63,585 nt of DNA from SHVO01 sp041919675 (GTDB lineage Bacteria > Pseudomonadota > Alphaproteobacteria > Rhodospirillales > Rhodospirillaceae): positions 1 to 63,585 of the forward strand of contig JAYRTJ010000007.1 of the NCBI GenBank assembly GCA_041919675.1, in the 5' to 3' direction. The notes beneath the pieces are model-generated. The model worked only from the letters and a program-made list of their open reading frames with translations. It ran no database searches and had not been told where the DNA came from. Position 1 is the first letter of the stretch. The number at the start of each line of letters is the position of its first letter. The position numbers were made by a program, and so were the translations under genes. This document shows positions 23,937 to 32,385 of the stretch, one piece after another.

Positions 23937-24941
23937 ATGTACACGACCGAGATGAGCAAAAACCCGACCCAGCTGGGTCCGTCCGCCGCGGAGCCGCCGG
24001 AGCTTATTGAAGCTTTCGAAGCGCGCGTGGCGAACGACGAGTTCATTGAACCGAAGGACTGGATGCCCGAGGCCTACCGGAAGACGCTGATCCGGCAGAT
24101 TTCACAGCACGCCCATTCTGAAATCGTCGGCATGTTGCCGGAAGGCAACTGGGTCACCCGCGCGCCGTCGCTCCGCCGCAAGGCGGTCCTGCTGGCGAAG
24201 GTGCAGGATGAAGGCGGCCACGGCCTTTATCTCTATTCCGCCGCCGAAACGCTGGGCACCAGCCGCGACGATATGATCGACGCCCTGCACAGCGGCAAGG
24301 CCAAGTACTCGACCATCTTCAATTATCCCACCCTCAACTGGGCCGACATCGGCGCGATCGGTTGGCTGGTGGACGGCGCCGCCATCATGAACCAGGTGCC
24401 GCTGCAACGGACGTCTTATGGCCCTTATGCGCGCGCCATGGTGCGCGTGTGCAAGGAAGAAAGCTTCCATCAGCGTCAGGGCTTCGAGATCATGATGCAG
24501 ATGGCGGCGGGAACGCCGGAACAGAAGGAGATGGCCCAGGACGCGATGGACCGCTGGTGGTGGCCCGCGCTCATGATGTTCGGTCCGCCCGACGAAAATT
24601 CACCCAACACCGCGCAGTCGGTGCGCTGGCGCATCAAGCGCGAAACCAACGACGAGCTGCGTCAGAAATTCGTCGACGTGACGGTGCCGCAGGCCCAGGC
24701 CATCGGCCTTACGGTTCCCGATCCGGATTTGAAGTGGGACGAGGCGCGCGGTCACTACGATTACGGCGCGATCGACTGGGATGAGTTCTGGGCGGTCGTA
24801 AAGGGCGAAGGCCCCGTCGCCAAGGAACGCATGAAAGCCCGCACGGAAGCTTGGGAAAAAGGCGCCTGGGTCCGCGAAGCCGCGATGGCTCACGCCGCCA
24901 AGCAAGCCGCCCGCAGACAGAAGGAAGCCGCCAATGGCTAA
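23937..24941 (+). CDS. paaA: Phenylacetyl-CoA 1,2-epoxidase catalytic subunit
   Basis: The protein has 334 residues. PaaA diiron ligand regions are visible: HAHSEIVGMLPE, AKVQDEGGHGLYLY (ExxH) and VCKEESFHQRQG (ExxxH). It epoxidises the aromatic ring of phenylacetyl-CoA with molecular oxygen in complex with PaaB, PaaC and electrons from PaaE. The ATG at 23,937 is preceded by CCAGGAAAAG. A promoter and TetR-type operator lie just upstream, so paaABCDE has its own start of transcription besides possible read-through from paaIJ. The end overlaps paaB by 8 bases. Confidence 0.97.
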   Translation: MYTTEMSKNPTQLGPSAAEPPELIEAFEARVANDEFIEPKDWMPEAYRKTLIRQISQHAHSEIVGMLPEGNWVTRAPSLRRKAVLLAKVQDEGGHGLYLYSAAETLGTSRDDMIDALHSGKAKYSTIFNYPTLNWADIGAIGWLVDGAAIMNQVPLQRTSYGPYARAMVRVCKEESFHQRQGFEIMMQMAAGTPEQKEMAQDAMDRWWWPALMMFGPPDENSPNTAQSVRWRIKRETNDELRQKFVDVTVPQAQAIGLTVPDPDLKWDEARGHYDYGAIDWDEFWAVVKGEGPVAKERMKARTEAWEKGAWVREAAMAHAAKQAARRQKEAANG

Positions 24942-25227
24942 CGAGAAAAAAGAATGGCCGTTATGGGAAGTGTTCATCCGCGCGAAAAACGGCCTGTCGC
25001 ATCGTCACGCCGGATCCGTGCACGCCCCTGACGCCGACATCGCGCTGCGTCACGCCCGCGACACCTACACGCGCCGGATGGAAGGCGTGAGCATTTGGGT
25101 GATCCGCTCGGCCGACATCGCGGCCTCGGACCCGGCGGACGCCGGCCCGATCTTCGAACCGGCGGAATCCAAGGTGTATCGCCATCCCACGTTCTATGTG
25201 GTCCCCGACCACATCAAACACATTTAG
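24934..25227 (+). CDS. paaB: Phenylacetyl-CoA epoxidase subunit PaaB
   Basis: The protein has 97 residues. It begins WPLWEVFIRAKNGLSHRHAG, the characteristic PaaB opening, and keeps the ALRHARDTYTRR segment. PaaB is a small non-catalytic subunit that bridges PaaAC heterodimers in the epoxidase complex. The start lies inside the last codons of paaA, indicating translational coupling. Confidence 0.96.
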   Translation: MANEKKEWPLWEVFIRAKNGLSHRHAGSVHAPDADIALRHARDTYTRRMEGVSIWVIRSADIAASDPADAGPIFEPAESKVYRHPTFYVVPDHIKHI

Positions 25228-25239
25228 TTCGTTAAATTC

Positions 25240-25998
25240 ATGACGGCTAACGAAGCCCTTTTCGATTACGCGCTCCGGCTCGGCGACGATGCGCTGATTC
25301 TGTCTCAGCGTTTGGGCGAATGGTGCGGCCATGCGCCCGCGATAGAAACGGACCTGACCCTCACGAACGTCGCTCTGGATCTCATCGGCCAGGCGATGCT
25401 GTTGCTGGGCTATGCCGGGGAAGTGGAGGGGAAGGGGCGCGATGCCGACAAGCTCGCCTTCCATCGGGACGCCACCAAGTACCGCAATTGCCTTCTTGTC
25501 GAGCAGCCGAACGGCGACTTTGGGCGCACCATCGCGCGGCAGTTCATTTTCTCCACGTACCAGCGCGCGCTCTACCAGGAACTCACGCGCTCGAGCGACC
25601 GCCGCCTCGCCGAAATCGCGGCCAAGGCCCTCAAGGAAACCATCTATCACGCCGATCTTGCGGCCGAGTGGGTCATCCGCCTGGGTGACGGGACCGAAGA
25701 GAGCCATGAGCGCATGAAAGCCGGCTTCGAGTGGTACTGGCGTTTTGTCGAGGAACTGTTCACCGCCGAGCCCGCCGACGCGGCGCTGATCGGCGCGGGC
25801 ATCGCGGTCGATCCGGCCAAGCTGCGCGCGCCGTTCGATGCGGCGCTGGCGGCGACCTTCGCCGAGGCCACGCTGGCGCTGCCGAAATATCCGCGCCCCA
25901 TAACCGGCGGGCGCAAGGGCCGCCATTCCGAACATCTCGGGCATCTGCTTGCGGAGATGCAGTTCCTGCCGCGCGCCTATCCCGACGCCGTGTGGTGA
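25240..25998 (+). CDS. paaC: Phenylacetyl-CoA epoxidase structural subunit PaaC
   Basis: The protein has 252 residues with a ferritin-like helical pattern: DDALILSQRLGEWCGHAPAI at the N-terminus, NVALDLIGQAMLLLGYAGEV, and ELTRSSDRRLAEIAAKALKE. PaaC pairs with PaaA and stabilises it without forming its own diiron centre. It follows paaB by 12 bases and precedes paaD by 4 bases. Confidence 0.96.
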   Translation: MTANEALFDYALRLGDDALILSQRLGEWCGHAPAIETDLTLTNVALDLIGQAMLLLGYAGEVEGKGRDADKLAFHRDATKYRNCLLVEQPNGDFGRTIARQFIFSTYQRALYQELTRSSDRRLAEIAAKALKETIYHADLAAEWVIRLGDGTEESHERMKAGFEWYWRFVEELFTAEPADAALIGAGIAVDPAKLRAPFDAALAATFAEATLALPKYPRPITGGRKGRHSEHLGHLLAEMQFLPRAYPDAVW

Positions 25999-26002
25999 GC
26001 CG

Positions 26003-26476
26003 ATGACTTGGCGCGACCGCGTCATGGATGTGCTGTCTCACGTAGCCGACCCTGAAATTCCCGTGGTTTCGGTGGTCGATCTGGGAATCGTGCGCGGTGT
26101 GAAGGACGATCCGAAGAGCGTCGTGATCACCACCACCTACAGCGGCTGCCCGGCGACGCAGGTCATCACCTCGGATATCCGCAAAGCGCTGGACGACGCG
26201 GCCCTGAACGATGTGAAGATCGAGATCGCGCTGTCGCCGCCGTGGACCACGGATTGGATCACCGAAGCGGGGCGCAAGAAATTACAGGCCTACGGCATCG
26301 CACCGCCGCCCAAGGGCAGCGGCGCGCCGGGCCTCAAGAATGCCCAGCCGGCCACGTGCCCGCGCTGCGGTTCGATCAAGACCCGCGAGGTCAGCCGCTT
26401 CGGTTCGACCCCGTGTAAAGCCCTCTGGCAGTGTGAAACCTGCCGTGAGCCGTTCGATCGCTTCAAGTGTCACTAA
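26003..26476 (+). CDS. paaD: Epoxidase maturation protein PaaD
   Basis: The protein has 157 residues. The N-terminal DUF59/MIP18-like domain reads DPEIPVVSVVDLGIVRGV with the Cys in TYSGCPATQV. The C-terminal part holds a cysteine cluster (CPRCGSIK, CKALWQCETC, ending KCH) that could bind zinc or an iron-sulfur cluster. PaaD-like proteins are needed for epoxidase assembly, probably for iron-sulfur delivery to PaaE. Start is chosen four bases after paaC. Confidence 0.94.
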   Translation: MTWRDRVMDVLSHVADPEIPVVSVVDLGIVRGVKDDPKSVVITTTYSGCPATQVITSDIRKALDDAALNDVKIEIALSPPWTTDWITEAGRKKLQAYGIAPPPKGSGAPGLKNAQPATCPRCGSIKTREVSRFGSTPCKALWQCETCREPFDRFKCH

Positions 26477-26486
26477 GAGAGAAACG

Positions 26487-27566
26487 ATGTCCGTTGGATT
26501 CCATCAGCTGAAGATCGCCGACGTCCGCCGGGAAACCTCGGACGCGGTGTCGATCCTGTTTCAAATCCCGGAAGAACTGAGAGAGAAATTTCAGTTCCGC
26601 CCCGGCCAGCATTTGACTCTTAAGGTCGATATCGACGGCGAAGAAGTGCGCCGCAACTATTCCGTCTGCGTGGCGCCGCATGAGAACGAGCTGCGCATCG
26701 CGGTGAAGGAAGTGCCGCAGGGGCGTTTCTCGAGCTGGGCGAACCGCGAGATCAAGGCCGGCCACGTCATCGACGCCATGCCGCCGCACGGCAGCTTCAC
26801 CTGGACCTTCGAGAAGGGAAAGAAGCGCCGCTACCTGCTCATGTCGGGCGGTTCGGGCATCACCCCGATCCTGTCGCTGCTCAAGACGGGCCTGCGCGAA
26901 GAGCCGGACAGCGAGTTCGTGCTGTTCTACGGCAACCGCGCCAGCCACACGATCATGTTCCTGGAAGAGCTCGCGAACCTCAAAGACCGCTACATGTCCC
27001 GTTTCGAGCTGTACCACTTCCTCGACGAGGAAGAGGGCGAAGTGGAACTGTTCAACGGCCGCCTCGACCTGCCGAAAGCGACCGAAGCCTTGAATCTCCT
27101 TGTCGGCGCGCGTCCCATCGATGCGGTGTTCATCTGCGGCCCCGGCCCCATGATGACCGCCGCCGAGGAAGCGGTGAAGAAACACGGCATCCCGGCCGAG
27201 AAGGTCATGATCGAACGCTTCACCGTCGACGGTCTCCCCGCGCCCGCCCAGGATCCGTCCATCGCGGCGCTGGAGAAGAAGGCCCAAGGATCGAAAGTAC
27301 AGGTCCGCATCGACGGCCGCCTGCGGACGCTGGCCTACGACGCCGCCAAGGGCAGCATCCTGGAGAACGCGCGCAGCGCCGGGTTGCCGGCGCCGTTCGC
27401 CTGTAAGGCGGGCGTGTGCGCCACGTGCAAGGCGAAGGTGGTTGAAGGCGAAGTGCAGATGAAGACCAACTATGGTCTCGCGCCCGAAGACCTCGCGCAG
27501 GGCTTCGTGCTCACCTGCCAGGCGTTCCCGGTGTCCGATAAAGTCGTCTTGGACTACGACGTTTAG
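26487..27566 (+). CDS. paaE: Phenylacetyl-CoA epoxidase reductase PaaE
   Basis: The protein has 359 residues. An N-terminal FAD-binding domain (FRPGQHLTLKV, RRNYSVCVAP) and NAD(P)-binding domain (LLMSGGSGITPILSLLK, FICGPGPMM) are followed by a plant-type 2Fe-2S ferredoxin domain with CKAGVCATCKAKV and a fourth Cys in LTCQAF. It passes electrons from NADPH to the PaaA diiron centre. It is the last gene of paaABCDE and ends 14 bases from the convergent TetR gene, with no obvious terminator between. Confidence 0.96.
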   Translation: MSVGFHQLKIADVRRETSDAVSILFQIPEELREKFQFRPGQHLTLKVDIDGEEVRRNYSVCVAPHENELRIAVKEVPQGRFSSWANREIKAGHVIDAMPPHGSFTWTFEKGKKRRYLLMSGGSGITPILSLLKTGLREEPDSEFVLFYGNRASHTIMFLEELANLKDRYMSRFELYHFLDEEEGEVELFNGRLDLPKATEALNLLVGARPIDAVFICGPGPMMTAAEEAVKKHGIPAEKVMIERFTVDGLPAPAQDPSIAALEKKAQGSKVQVRIDGRLRTLAYDAAKGSILENARSAGLPAPFACKAGVCATCKAKVVEGEVQMKTNYGLAPEDLAQGFVLTCQAFPVSDKVVLDYDV

Positions 27567-27580
27567 TTTTTGGCGCGTGC

Positions 27581-28204
27581 TTAACGTCTGGTCTTCTTCG
27601 ACGGCACCGGCAGGCCCTTGAGCCCGCCGATCATCAGATCGCTCATCAGCTCGGAAATGGAATCCACCGAGGCCGGTCCCTTGGGATCGAACCATGTGTG
27701 GGTCCAGTTCAGCATGCCGTAGAACAGCATCGCGGCGGGGCGCAACAGTTCGGGCCGCGCTTTCAGCTGGGGCTGTATCTCGGCGACGAGATCGACCACC
27801 AGCTGGATCAGGCGGCGCTGGCGTCCGACGATGATGTCGCGGCGGTTCGGCGGCAGGTGATAGAGCTCGTTGATCAGCACTTTGTGACGCGCCGCGGCCC
27901 CCACATACAGGTGCATGAAGGCGTGGATGAGCGCGTTGAGCTTGTCGGAGGCGCTGGCGCCGTCCATGGCCGCGATCCCCGAGGCGGCATTGCTCAGGGT
28001 CTTGATGTGCGAGTCCATGGCTTCGAAGAGGATGTCCTCCTTCGAAGGGAAATAGTGATAGATGAGCGACTTCGAGGTTTTGCAGGCGGTGGCGAGATCG
28101 GCCACCGAGGCGCCGAGAAAGCCCTTTTCCGCATAGAGCTGCAGCGCACGTTCAATAATGAACTCGCGCCGGTCATTGAAATCTGACGCCTGCGTACGTG
28201 CCAT
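27581..28204 (-). CDS. paaR: TetR-family repressor, PaaR-like
   Basis: The protein has 207 residues. The N-terminal HTH reads GASVADLATACKTSKSLIYH followed by YFPSKEDILFEAM, typical of TetR family. The C-terminal part would bind the inducer, phenylacetyl-CoA in characterised PaaR proteins. It lies tail-to-tail with paaE and downstream of paaY on the minus strand. The likely operator is the palindrome at 23,880. The Shine-Dalgarno GGGGG (28,215-28,219) can pair with CCCCC (minus-strand sense) across a 4-base loop in a small stem (28,215-28,228), which could tune its translation. The gene name rests on context. Confidence 0.85.
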   Translation of the reverse strand: MARTQASDFNDRREFIIERALQLYAEKGFLGASVADLATACKTSKSLIYHYFPSKEDILFEAMDSHIKTLSNAASGIAAMDGASASDKLNALIHAFMHLYVGAAARHKVLINELYHLPPNRRDIIVGRQRRLIQLVVDLVAEIQPQLKARPELLRPAAMLFYGMLNWTHTWFDPKGPASVDSISELMSDLMIGGLKGLPVPSKKTRR

Positions 28205-28273
28205 ATAAAGGTAGCCCCCTCGCGGGGGATTCGTAGGCTATCTGACCCGAGGTATCAACCCTGGGAAAGAAAG

Positions 28274-28876
28274 TTACGAGCCTCGCTTCAAGTCGGTGAG
28301 CGGGACATAGCCGCCGGAGCGCTGGGGACGGCCCGGTTCGACCGCCGCGAGGGGTGTGACCTCCCGCATGGTGGCGCGGCTCTGTTTGGCCAGGATCTGA
28401 TATTCAACCGTGCCTTGGGCTTTCCACGCGATCTCTTGTTCGGTCAGCGCCCGGATGATCTTTGCGGGAATTCCCGCCGCCAGCATGCGCGCAGGGATTT
28501 CGAAGCTCGCTTTGACGAAGCTGGCGGCGGCGACAAAAGCCTCCTCGCCCACGACGGCGCGGTCCATCACCACCGCGTTCATGCCCACCAGCGCGTTCCG
28601 TTTCACGAGACAGCCGTGAAGGATCGCGCCGTGGCCGATGTGGCCGTTCACTTCCACACGCGCCGCGGCGCCCGGGAAGGAATGCATGACGCAGTTATCT
28701 TGGATGTTCGCGCCTTCCTCGAGGGTCACCGTTCCGAAGTCGCCGCGTAAAGACGCGCCGGGACCGACATAAACGCCGGGCCCGACGATGACGTCGCCGA
28801 TCAGAACGGCCGTCGGATGCACGAAGGCCGTCGGATCGACGACGGGAATGAAGTTTTCGAACGCATAGACCGGCAT
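28274..28876 (-). CDS. paaY: PaaY-like hexapeptide-repeat thioesterase
   Basis: The protein has 200 residues. It forms a left-handed beta-helix of hexapeptide repeats (GDVIVGPGVYVGPGASL onward) with the gamma-carbonic-anhydrase-type histidines in NCVMHSFPG and GHIGHGAILHG, and a C-terminal helical tail with AKIIRALTEQEIAWK. PaaY in other bacteria is a thioesterase that hydrolyses stalled CoA adducts in this pathway. It lies 13 bases after the E2 gene and 69 bases before the TetR gene. Confidence 0.93.
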   Translation of the reverse strand: MPVYAFENFIPVVDPTAFVHPTAVLIGDVIVGPGVYVGPGASLRGDFGTVTLEEGANIQDNCVMHSFPGAAARVEVNGHIGHGAILHGCLVKRNALVGMNAVVMDRAVVGEEAFVAAASFVKASFEIPARMLAAGIPAKIIRALTEQEIAWKAQGTVEYQILAKQSRATMREVTPLAAVEPGRPQRSGGYVPLTDLKRGS

Positions 28877-28889
28877 AAAGAACCTTGTG

Positions 28890-30134
28890 TTAGTCGGCGC
28901 TGCTCCAGCCCTCGATGACGTCCACCCACTTCTTGAGGAAGGTGTTGGTCTGGTGACCGTCGATCACGCGGTGGTCGATGGTGAGCGAGACGTAGGCCAT
29001 CGGACGGATCTGGATCGTATCTTGTCCATCGACTTCGCGCACGACCACACGTTTCTCCAGCTTGCCGATGCCGAGGATGGCCGACTGCGGCTGGTTGATG
29101 ATGATCGGGGCCGCCAGGAGGCTGCCCGACACGCCGTGGTTGGAGATGGTGAAGGTGCCGCCCGAGACGTCGGCGCGCTGCAGCTTGCCGGCGCGGGCGC
29201 GGTTGGTGAGATCGGCCAGCTGACGCGAGATTCCGTTCAGCGAGAGGGTCTGCGCCTTGTGGATCACGGGCACGACCAGGCCGTCGTCGCCCAAGGCGGT
29301 GCCGACGCCGATGTTGAGGTCGTCGAACACTTCAACCGCGTCCGCGTGCCAGCGGCTGTTGATGACCGGGACGGTCTGCAGCGCTTCGACGCAGGCCGCG
29401 ACGACATAGGCGGTGTAGGTGAGGTTGGCGTAGTCGGCGCCGCCCTTGGCCTTCTTCTTTTTGCGGTCCGCGATGATGGCGCTGAAATCGACTTCGAACA
29501 CGGCCGTCACGTGCGGCGCGGTGGCGACGCTGCTGGCCATGTGCTCGGCAATGGCGCGGCGGATGTTGGTGTGCGCGATCAGGCGGCCGCCGGCGGTCGG
29601 CGTACCTTGCGGCTTCGCGGCGGCGGGCGATGCGGCGCGCGCGGGAGCCGCCTTGGCGCCGCCGCTCTGCACATAAGCAAGCACGTCCGTATGGGTGACG
29701 CGGCCGCCGCGGCCGGTGCCCTCTATGTGCTTCGGATCGACATTGTGCGCGGCGATCAGGCGGCGGACGGTCGGCGAGAGACCGAGCGCGGGGCCTGCGT
29801 CACCGGCCTGCGCACGGTCACGCGCCGCGCGCGGCGCCGGCGGCGCCTTCGCGCCGGCGACCGTGGCCGCGGCGACGGGCGCCGGAGCAACTTGAGGAGC
29901 GCCGGACGAGATGCGTCCGATGAGCGCGCCCGGCGCGACATCGGCGCCGACTTCGATCGGCAGATGTTCGAGCGCGCCGGCGGCGGGCGCGACGATTTCC
30001 ATCGTCACTTTATCCGTCTCAAGCTCGGCGACGGCTTCGTCCACCTTCACTTGCGTCCCGGCGGCTTTCAGCCAACCCTTGAACTTGAAGCGCGTGCCTT
30101 CGGTCTGTTCGGACGGAACGATGATATCGGTCAT
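28890..30134 (-). CDS. 2-oxoacid dehydrogenase E2 (dihydrolipoyl acyltransferase)
   Basis: The protein has 414 residues. The lipoyl domain is at residues 1-80 with Lys42 in ELETDKVTMEI, followed by an Ala/Pro-rich linker. A peripheral-subunit-binding domain (LSPTVRRLIAAHNVDPKHI) precedes the catalytic domain with DHRVIDG (His388, Asp392) near the C-terminus. It moves acyl groups from E1 to CoA. E1 is encoded immediately upstream (8-base gap). No E3 gene is in the window, so a shared lipoamide dehydrogenase is assumed. It is closest in look to branched-chain or pyruvate complexes; context suggests phenylpyruvate as a possible substrate. Confidence 0.9.
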   Translation of the reverse strand: MTDIIVPSEQTEGTRFKFKGWLKAAGTQVKVDEAVAELETDKVTMEIVAPAAGALEHLPIEVGADVAPGALIGRISSGAPQVAPAPVAAATVAGAKAPPAPRAARDRAQAGDAGPALGLSPTVRRLIAAHNVDPKHIEGTGRGGRVTHTDVLAYVQSGGAKAAPARAASPAAAKPQGTPTAGGRLIAHTNIRRAIAEHMASSVATAPHVTAVFEVDFSAIIADRKKKKAKGGADYANLTYTAYVVAACVEALQTVPVINSRWHADAVEVFDDLNIGVGTALGDDGLVVPVIHKAQTLSLNGISRQLADLTNRARAGKLQRADVSGGTFTISNHGVSGSLLAAPIIINQPQSAILGIGKLEKRVVVREVDGQDTIQIRPMAYVSLTIDHRVIDGHQTNTFLKKWVDVIEGWSSAD

Positions 30135-30142
30135 GGCGCCCC

Positions 30143-32242
30143 CTAGAACGTCACGAGATCGACGATGGCGTCGCGGATCGTCTCGACGCCCGGGACGGCG
30201 GCTTGCAGCAGCACCGGATTATAAGGGCTCGGGATATCCGGCATGGTGAGGCGCTCGGGCGGCGCGTCGAGATCGAGGAAACATTCGCGGCTGACGACGG
30301 CGAGGATTTCCGCGCCGAAACCCGCGGTGGCGTTGTCTTCGTGTACGACCAGGCAGCGCTTGGTCTTGCGCACCGATTCAAGCACCGCGTCCTTGTCCCA
30401 CGGCATCAGCGTGCGCAGGTCGATGACGTCGGCGGTGTAGCCCGACGCCTTCGCGGCGTCTTCGCAGCGGTCGACCATGGCGCCCCAGGCGACCAGGGTG
30501 ATGTGCTCGCCGGTCATGGTCTTGGCGGCCTTGCCGAACGGAACGACGTAGTCGTCGCCCGGGTACGGACGGCGCGACCAGGCGTGGTCGAGCATCGCGC
30601 GGTGTTCGAAGAACACCACCGGATCGTTGCCGCGCAGGGCCGCGCGCAGGAGGCCGACGGCGTCTTCGGCGTTGGACGGCACCGCGACCTTCCAGCCGAT
30701 CGCGTGCACCCACTGCACTTCGTTGGTCTGGCTGTGCCACGGATCGCCGCACTTCGAGAATCCGCCCGCCATGCGCACGACCATCGGCGCGGCGAAGCGG
30801 TTGCCGGTCCGCCAACGCAGGGTGCCGCAGTCATTGAGCTGCTCGACGGCGGGCTCGGCGTATTTGCGGAACTGGATTTCCGGAACCGGCAACAGCCCGG
30901 CCATGGCCATGCCGACGGCGCGGCCGATGATGCCTTCTTCCGAGAGGCTGGTGTCGAACACGCGCTGGTCGCCGAACTTTTCCTGCAGACCCATGGTCAC
31001 CGCGTGCACGCCGCCCTTGGGGCCGACGTCTTCGCCGAACAGGACCATCTTCGGGTTGGCCGCGAGTTCGACTTCAAGGGTGCGGCGGATGGCCGTGACC
31101 ATGTTGATGCGCGGACCTTGCGGATTGGCGATTTCGGTCGAGGCCGGGAACCGGTGGCCCGCGGCGGCGAGACCGCCGATCTGCTGGACTTCGGGCTTTC
31201 CAGTCTCATCGACTTCGGCGAACACGTGGCGCTTGAGTTGCCTGGGATCGAGATTCGGACGGTTCGAAGCGGCTTCGAGGGCGGCGTCGACGTCGCGGCC
31301 GGCTTGTTTTTCCAGCTCCGCCCACTTCTTTTCCGAGAAGACGGACGGCACGAGGAAGGCTTTCAGCTTCGGCAGCGGATCGCGGGTCTTTTCCTGCGCG
31401 ATACGTTCGGCGCCCTTGTAGGCCTGCGTATCCTGGCCCGAATGACCGGCGAGACGCGGCACGGTGAGACGCAGGAGCGCGGGGCCCTGGCGGTCGCGCA
31501 CATGGATCGTCGCCTCATTCACAAGGCGCGCGGCTTCGGCCGGATCGGTGCCGTCGCCGTTGAAGATGGTGAGGTTCTTGAAGCTCGCGAGATTGAGCGC
31601 GATGTTGGCGCCCGGCGTCTGGAAGGTGGACGGCACCGAGATGCCGTAGCCGTTGTCTTCGATGTAGAACAGCATCGGCAGCTTGAGGGTGGTCGCGATG
31701 GTGAGCGAGGCCCAGAAGCCGTTGGTGGCGACAGAGGCGTCGCCGCCGAGCACGACGGCGATGGCATTGCCGACGTTCTTGTCCTTCAGCACATTCCGAT
31801 AATATTCGATGGCCTGCGCCCAGCCGGCCGTCGGCGTGTACTGCGTGCCGACGCCGCCCGCCATCGGCAGGCCTTTCGCGCCGCCCGGGTTCGGGAAGTT
31901 GAACACCGTGCCGACATCCTTGCCGTCGCTGTAGCCGCCGACCTTCATCAAGGTCGCGGCCATCACTTCTTCGAGCGGGATTCCAAGGCCCAGCAGCAGG
32001 GGACGCGAGCGGTAATAACCCGCGGCGGCGTCATAGGCGTGTGTCAGACGCTGCGAAAGGATGATCTGCGCGAGGTCATGGCCGCGGCCCGAGAACTGGT
32101 AGAACATCCTGCGTTCGGGCAGCAGCTTCTGCTCCTCGATGTCGTCGAGGCGGCGCGACAGAAACAGCGCGCGCGCCACCTTTTCCCAATCCACACTCGC
32201 CGTGACGTTATGATCGGCTGTGACGGCCTGAATCTTGGCCAT
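30143..32242 (-). CDS. 2-oxoacid dehydrogenase E1, alpha and beta subunits fused
   Basis: The protein has 699 residues from the ATG at 32,242, which follows GGGAGGATACCGC. Residues 1-330 resemble the E1 alpha subunit with the thiamine diphosphate motif (LGGDASVATNGF to EDNGYGIS, about 166-202). Residues 370-699 resemble the beta subunit (FGEDVGPKGGVHAVTMGL, EEGIIGRAVGMA, HEDNATAGFGAEI). This is the branched-chain 2-oxoacid dehydrogenase type with both halves on one chain. It starts the minus-strand E1-E2-paaY unit and diverges from an Lrp/AsnC gene across two palindromes, suggesting control by an amino acid or its oxoacid. Confidence 0.9.
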   Translation of the reverse strand: MAKIQAVTADHNVTASVDWEKVARALFLSRRLDDIEEQKLLPERRMFYQFSGRGHDLAQIILSQRLTHAYDAAAGYYRSRPLLLGLGIPLEEVMAATLMKVGGYSDGKDVGTVFNFPNPGGAKGLPMAGGVGTQYTPTAGWAQAIEYYRNVLKDKNVGNAIAVVLGGDASVATNGFWASLTIATTLKLPMLFYIEDNGYGISVPSTFQTPGANIALNLASFKNLTIFNGDGTDPAEAARLVNEATIHVRDRQGPALLRLTVPRLAGHSGQDTQAYKGAERIAQEKTRDPLPKLKAFLVPSVFSEKKWAELEKQAGRDVDAALEAASNRPNLDPRQLKRHVFAEVDETGKPEVQQIGGLAAAGHRFPASTEIANPQGPRINMVTAIRRTLEVELAANPKMVLFGEDVGPKGGVHAVTMGLQEKFGDQRVFDTSLSEEGIIGRAVGMAMAGLLPVPEIQFRKYAEPAVEQLNDCGTLRWRTGNRFAAPMVVRMAGGFSKCGDPWHSQTNEVQWVHAIGWKVAVPSNAEDAVGLLRAALRGNDPVVFFEHRAMLDHAWSRRPYPGDDYVVPFGKAAKTMTGEHITLVAWGAMVDRCEDAAKASGYTADVIDLRTLMPWDKDAVLESVRKTKRCLVVHEDNATAGFGAEILAVVSRECFLDLDAPPERLTMPDIPSPYNPVLLQAAVPGVETIRDAIVDLVTF

Positions 32243-32338
32243 GCGGTATCCTCCCAAACATTCCTGACCCTTGGGGAAAGTGTACCGGGGGAGCCGGGGG
32301 GCGATCTCGGCGAAATCATGAGCAATTTCATATAAATA

Positions 32339-32351
32339 GTGATATAATCAC
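32339..32351. promoter_or_regulatory. Lrp/AsnC-type operator candidate A
   Basis: GTGATATAATCAC is a perfect dyad (5-bp arms, 3-base centre) in the AT-rich gap between the E1 gene and the divergent Lrp/AsnC gene. Its centre is 31 bases, about three helical turns, from that of site B, which places both on one DNA face. The surrounding ATAAATAGTG is repeated at site B. Confidence 0.65.
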
Positions 32352-32366
32352 ACTCAGTTGTCATAA

Positions 32367-32385
32367 ATAGTGTGAATTTCACTAT
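32367..32385. promoter_or_regulatory. Lrp/AsnC-type operator candidate B
   Basis: ATAGTGTGAATTTCACTAT has 6-bp perfect outer arms (ATAGTG / CACTAT) and overlaps the start codon of the Lrp/AsnC gene at 32,384. This position suits autorepression by the gene product and joint control of the divergent E1 operon. Assignment to this regulator is inferred from position and dyad type. Confidence 0.65.
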
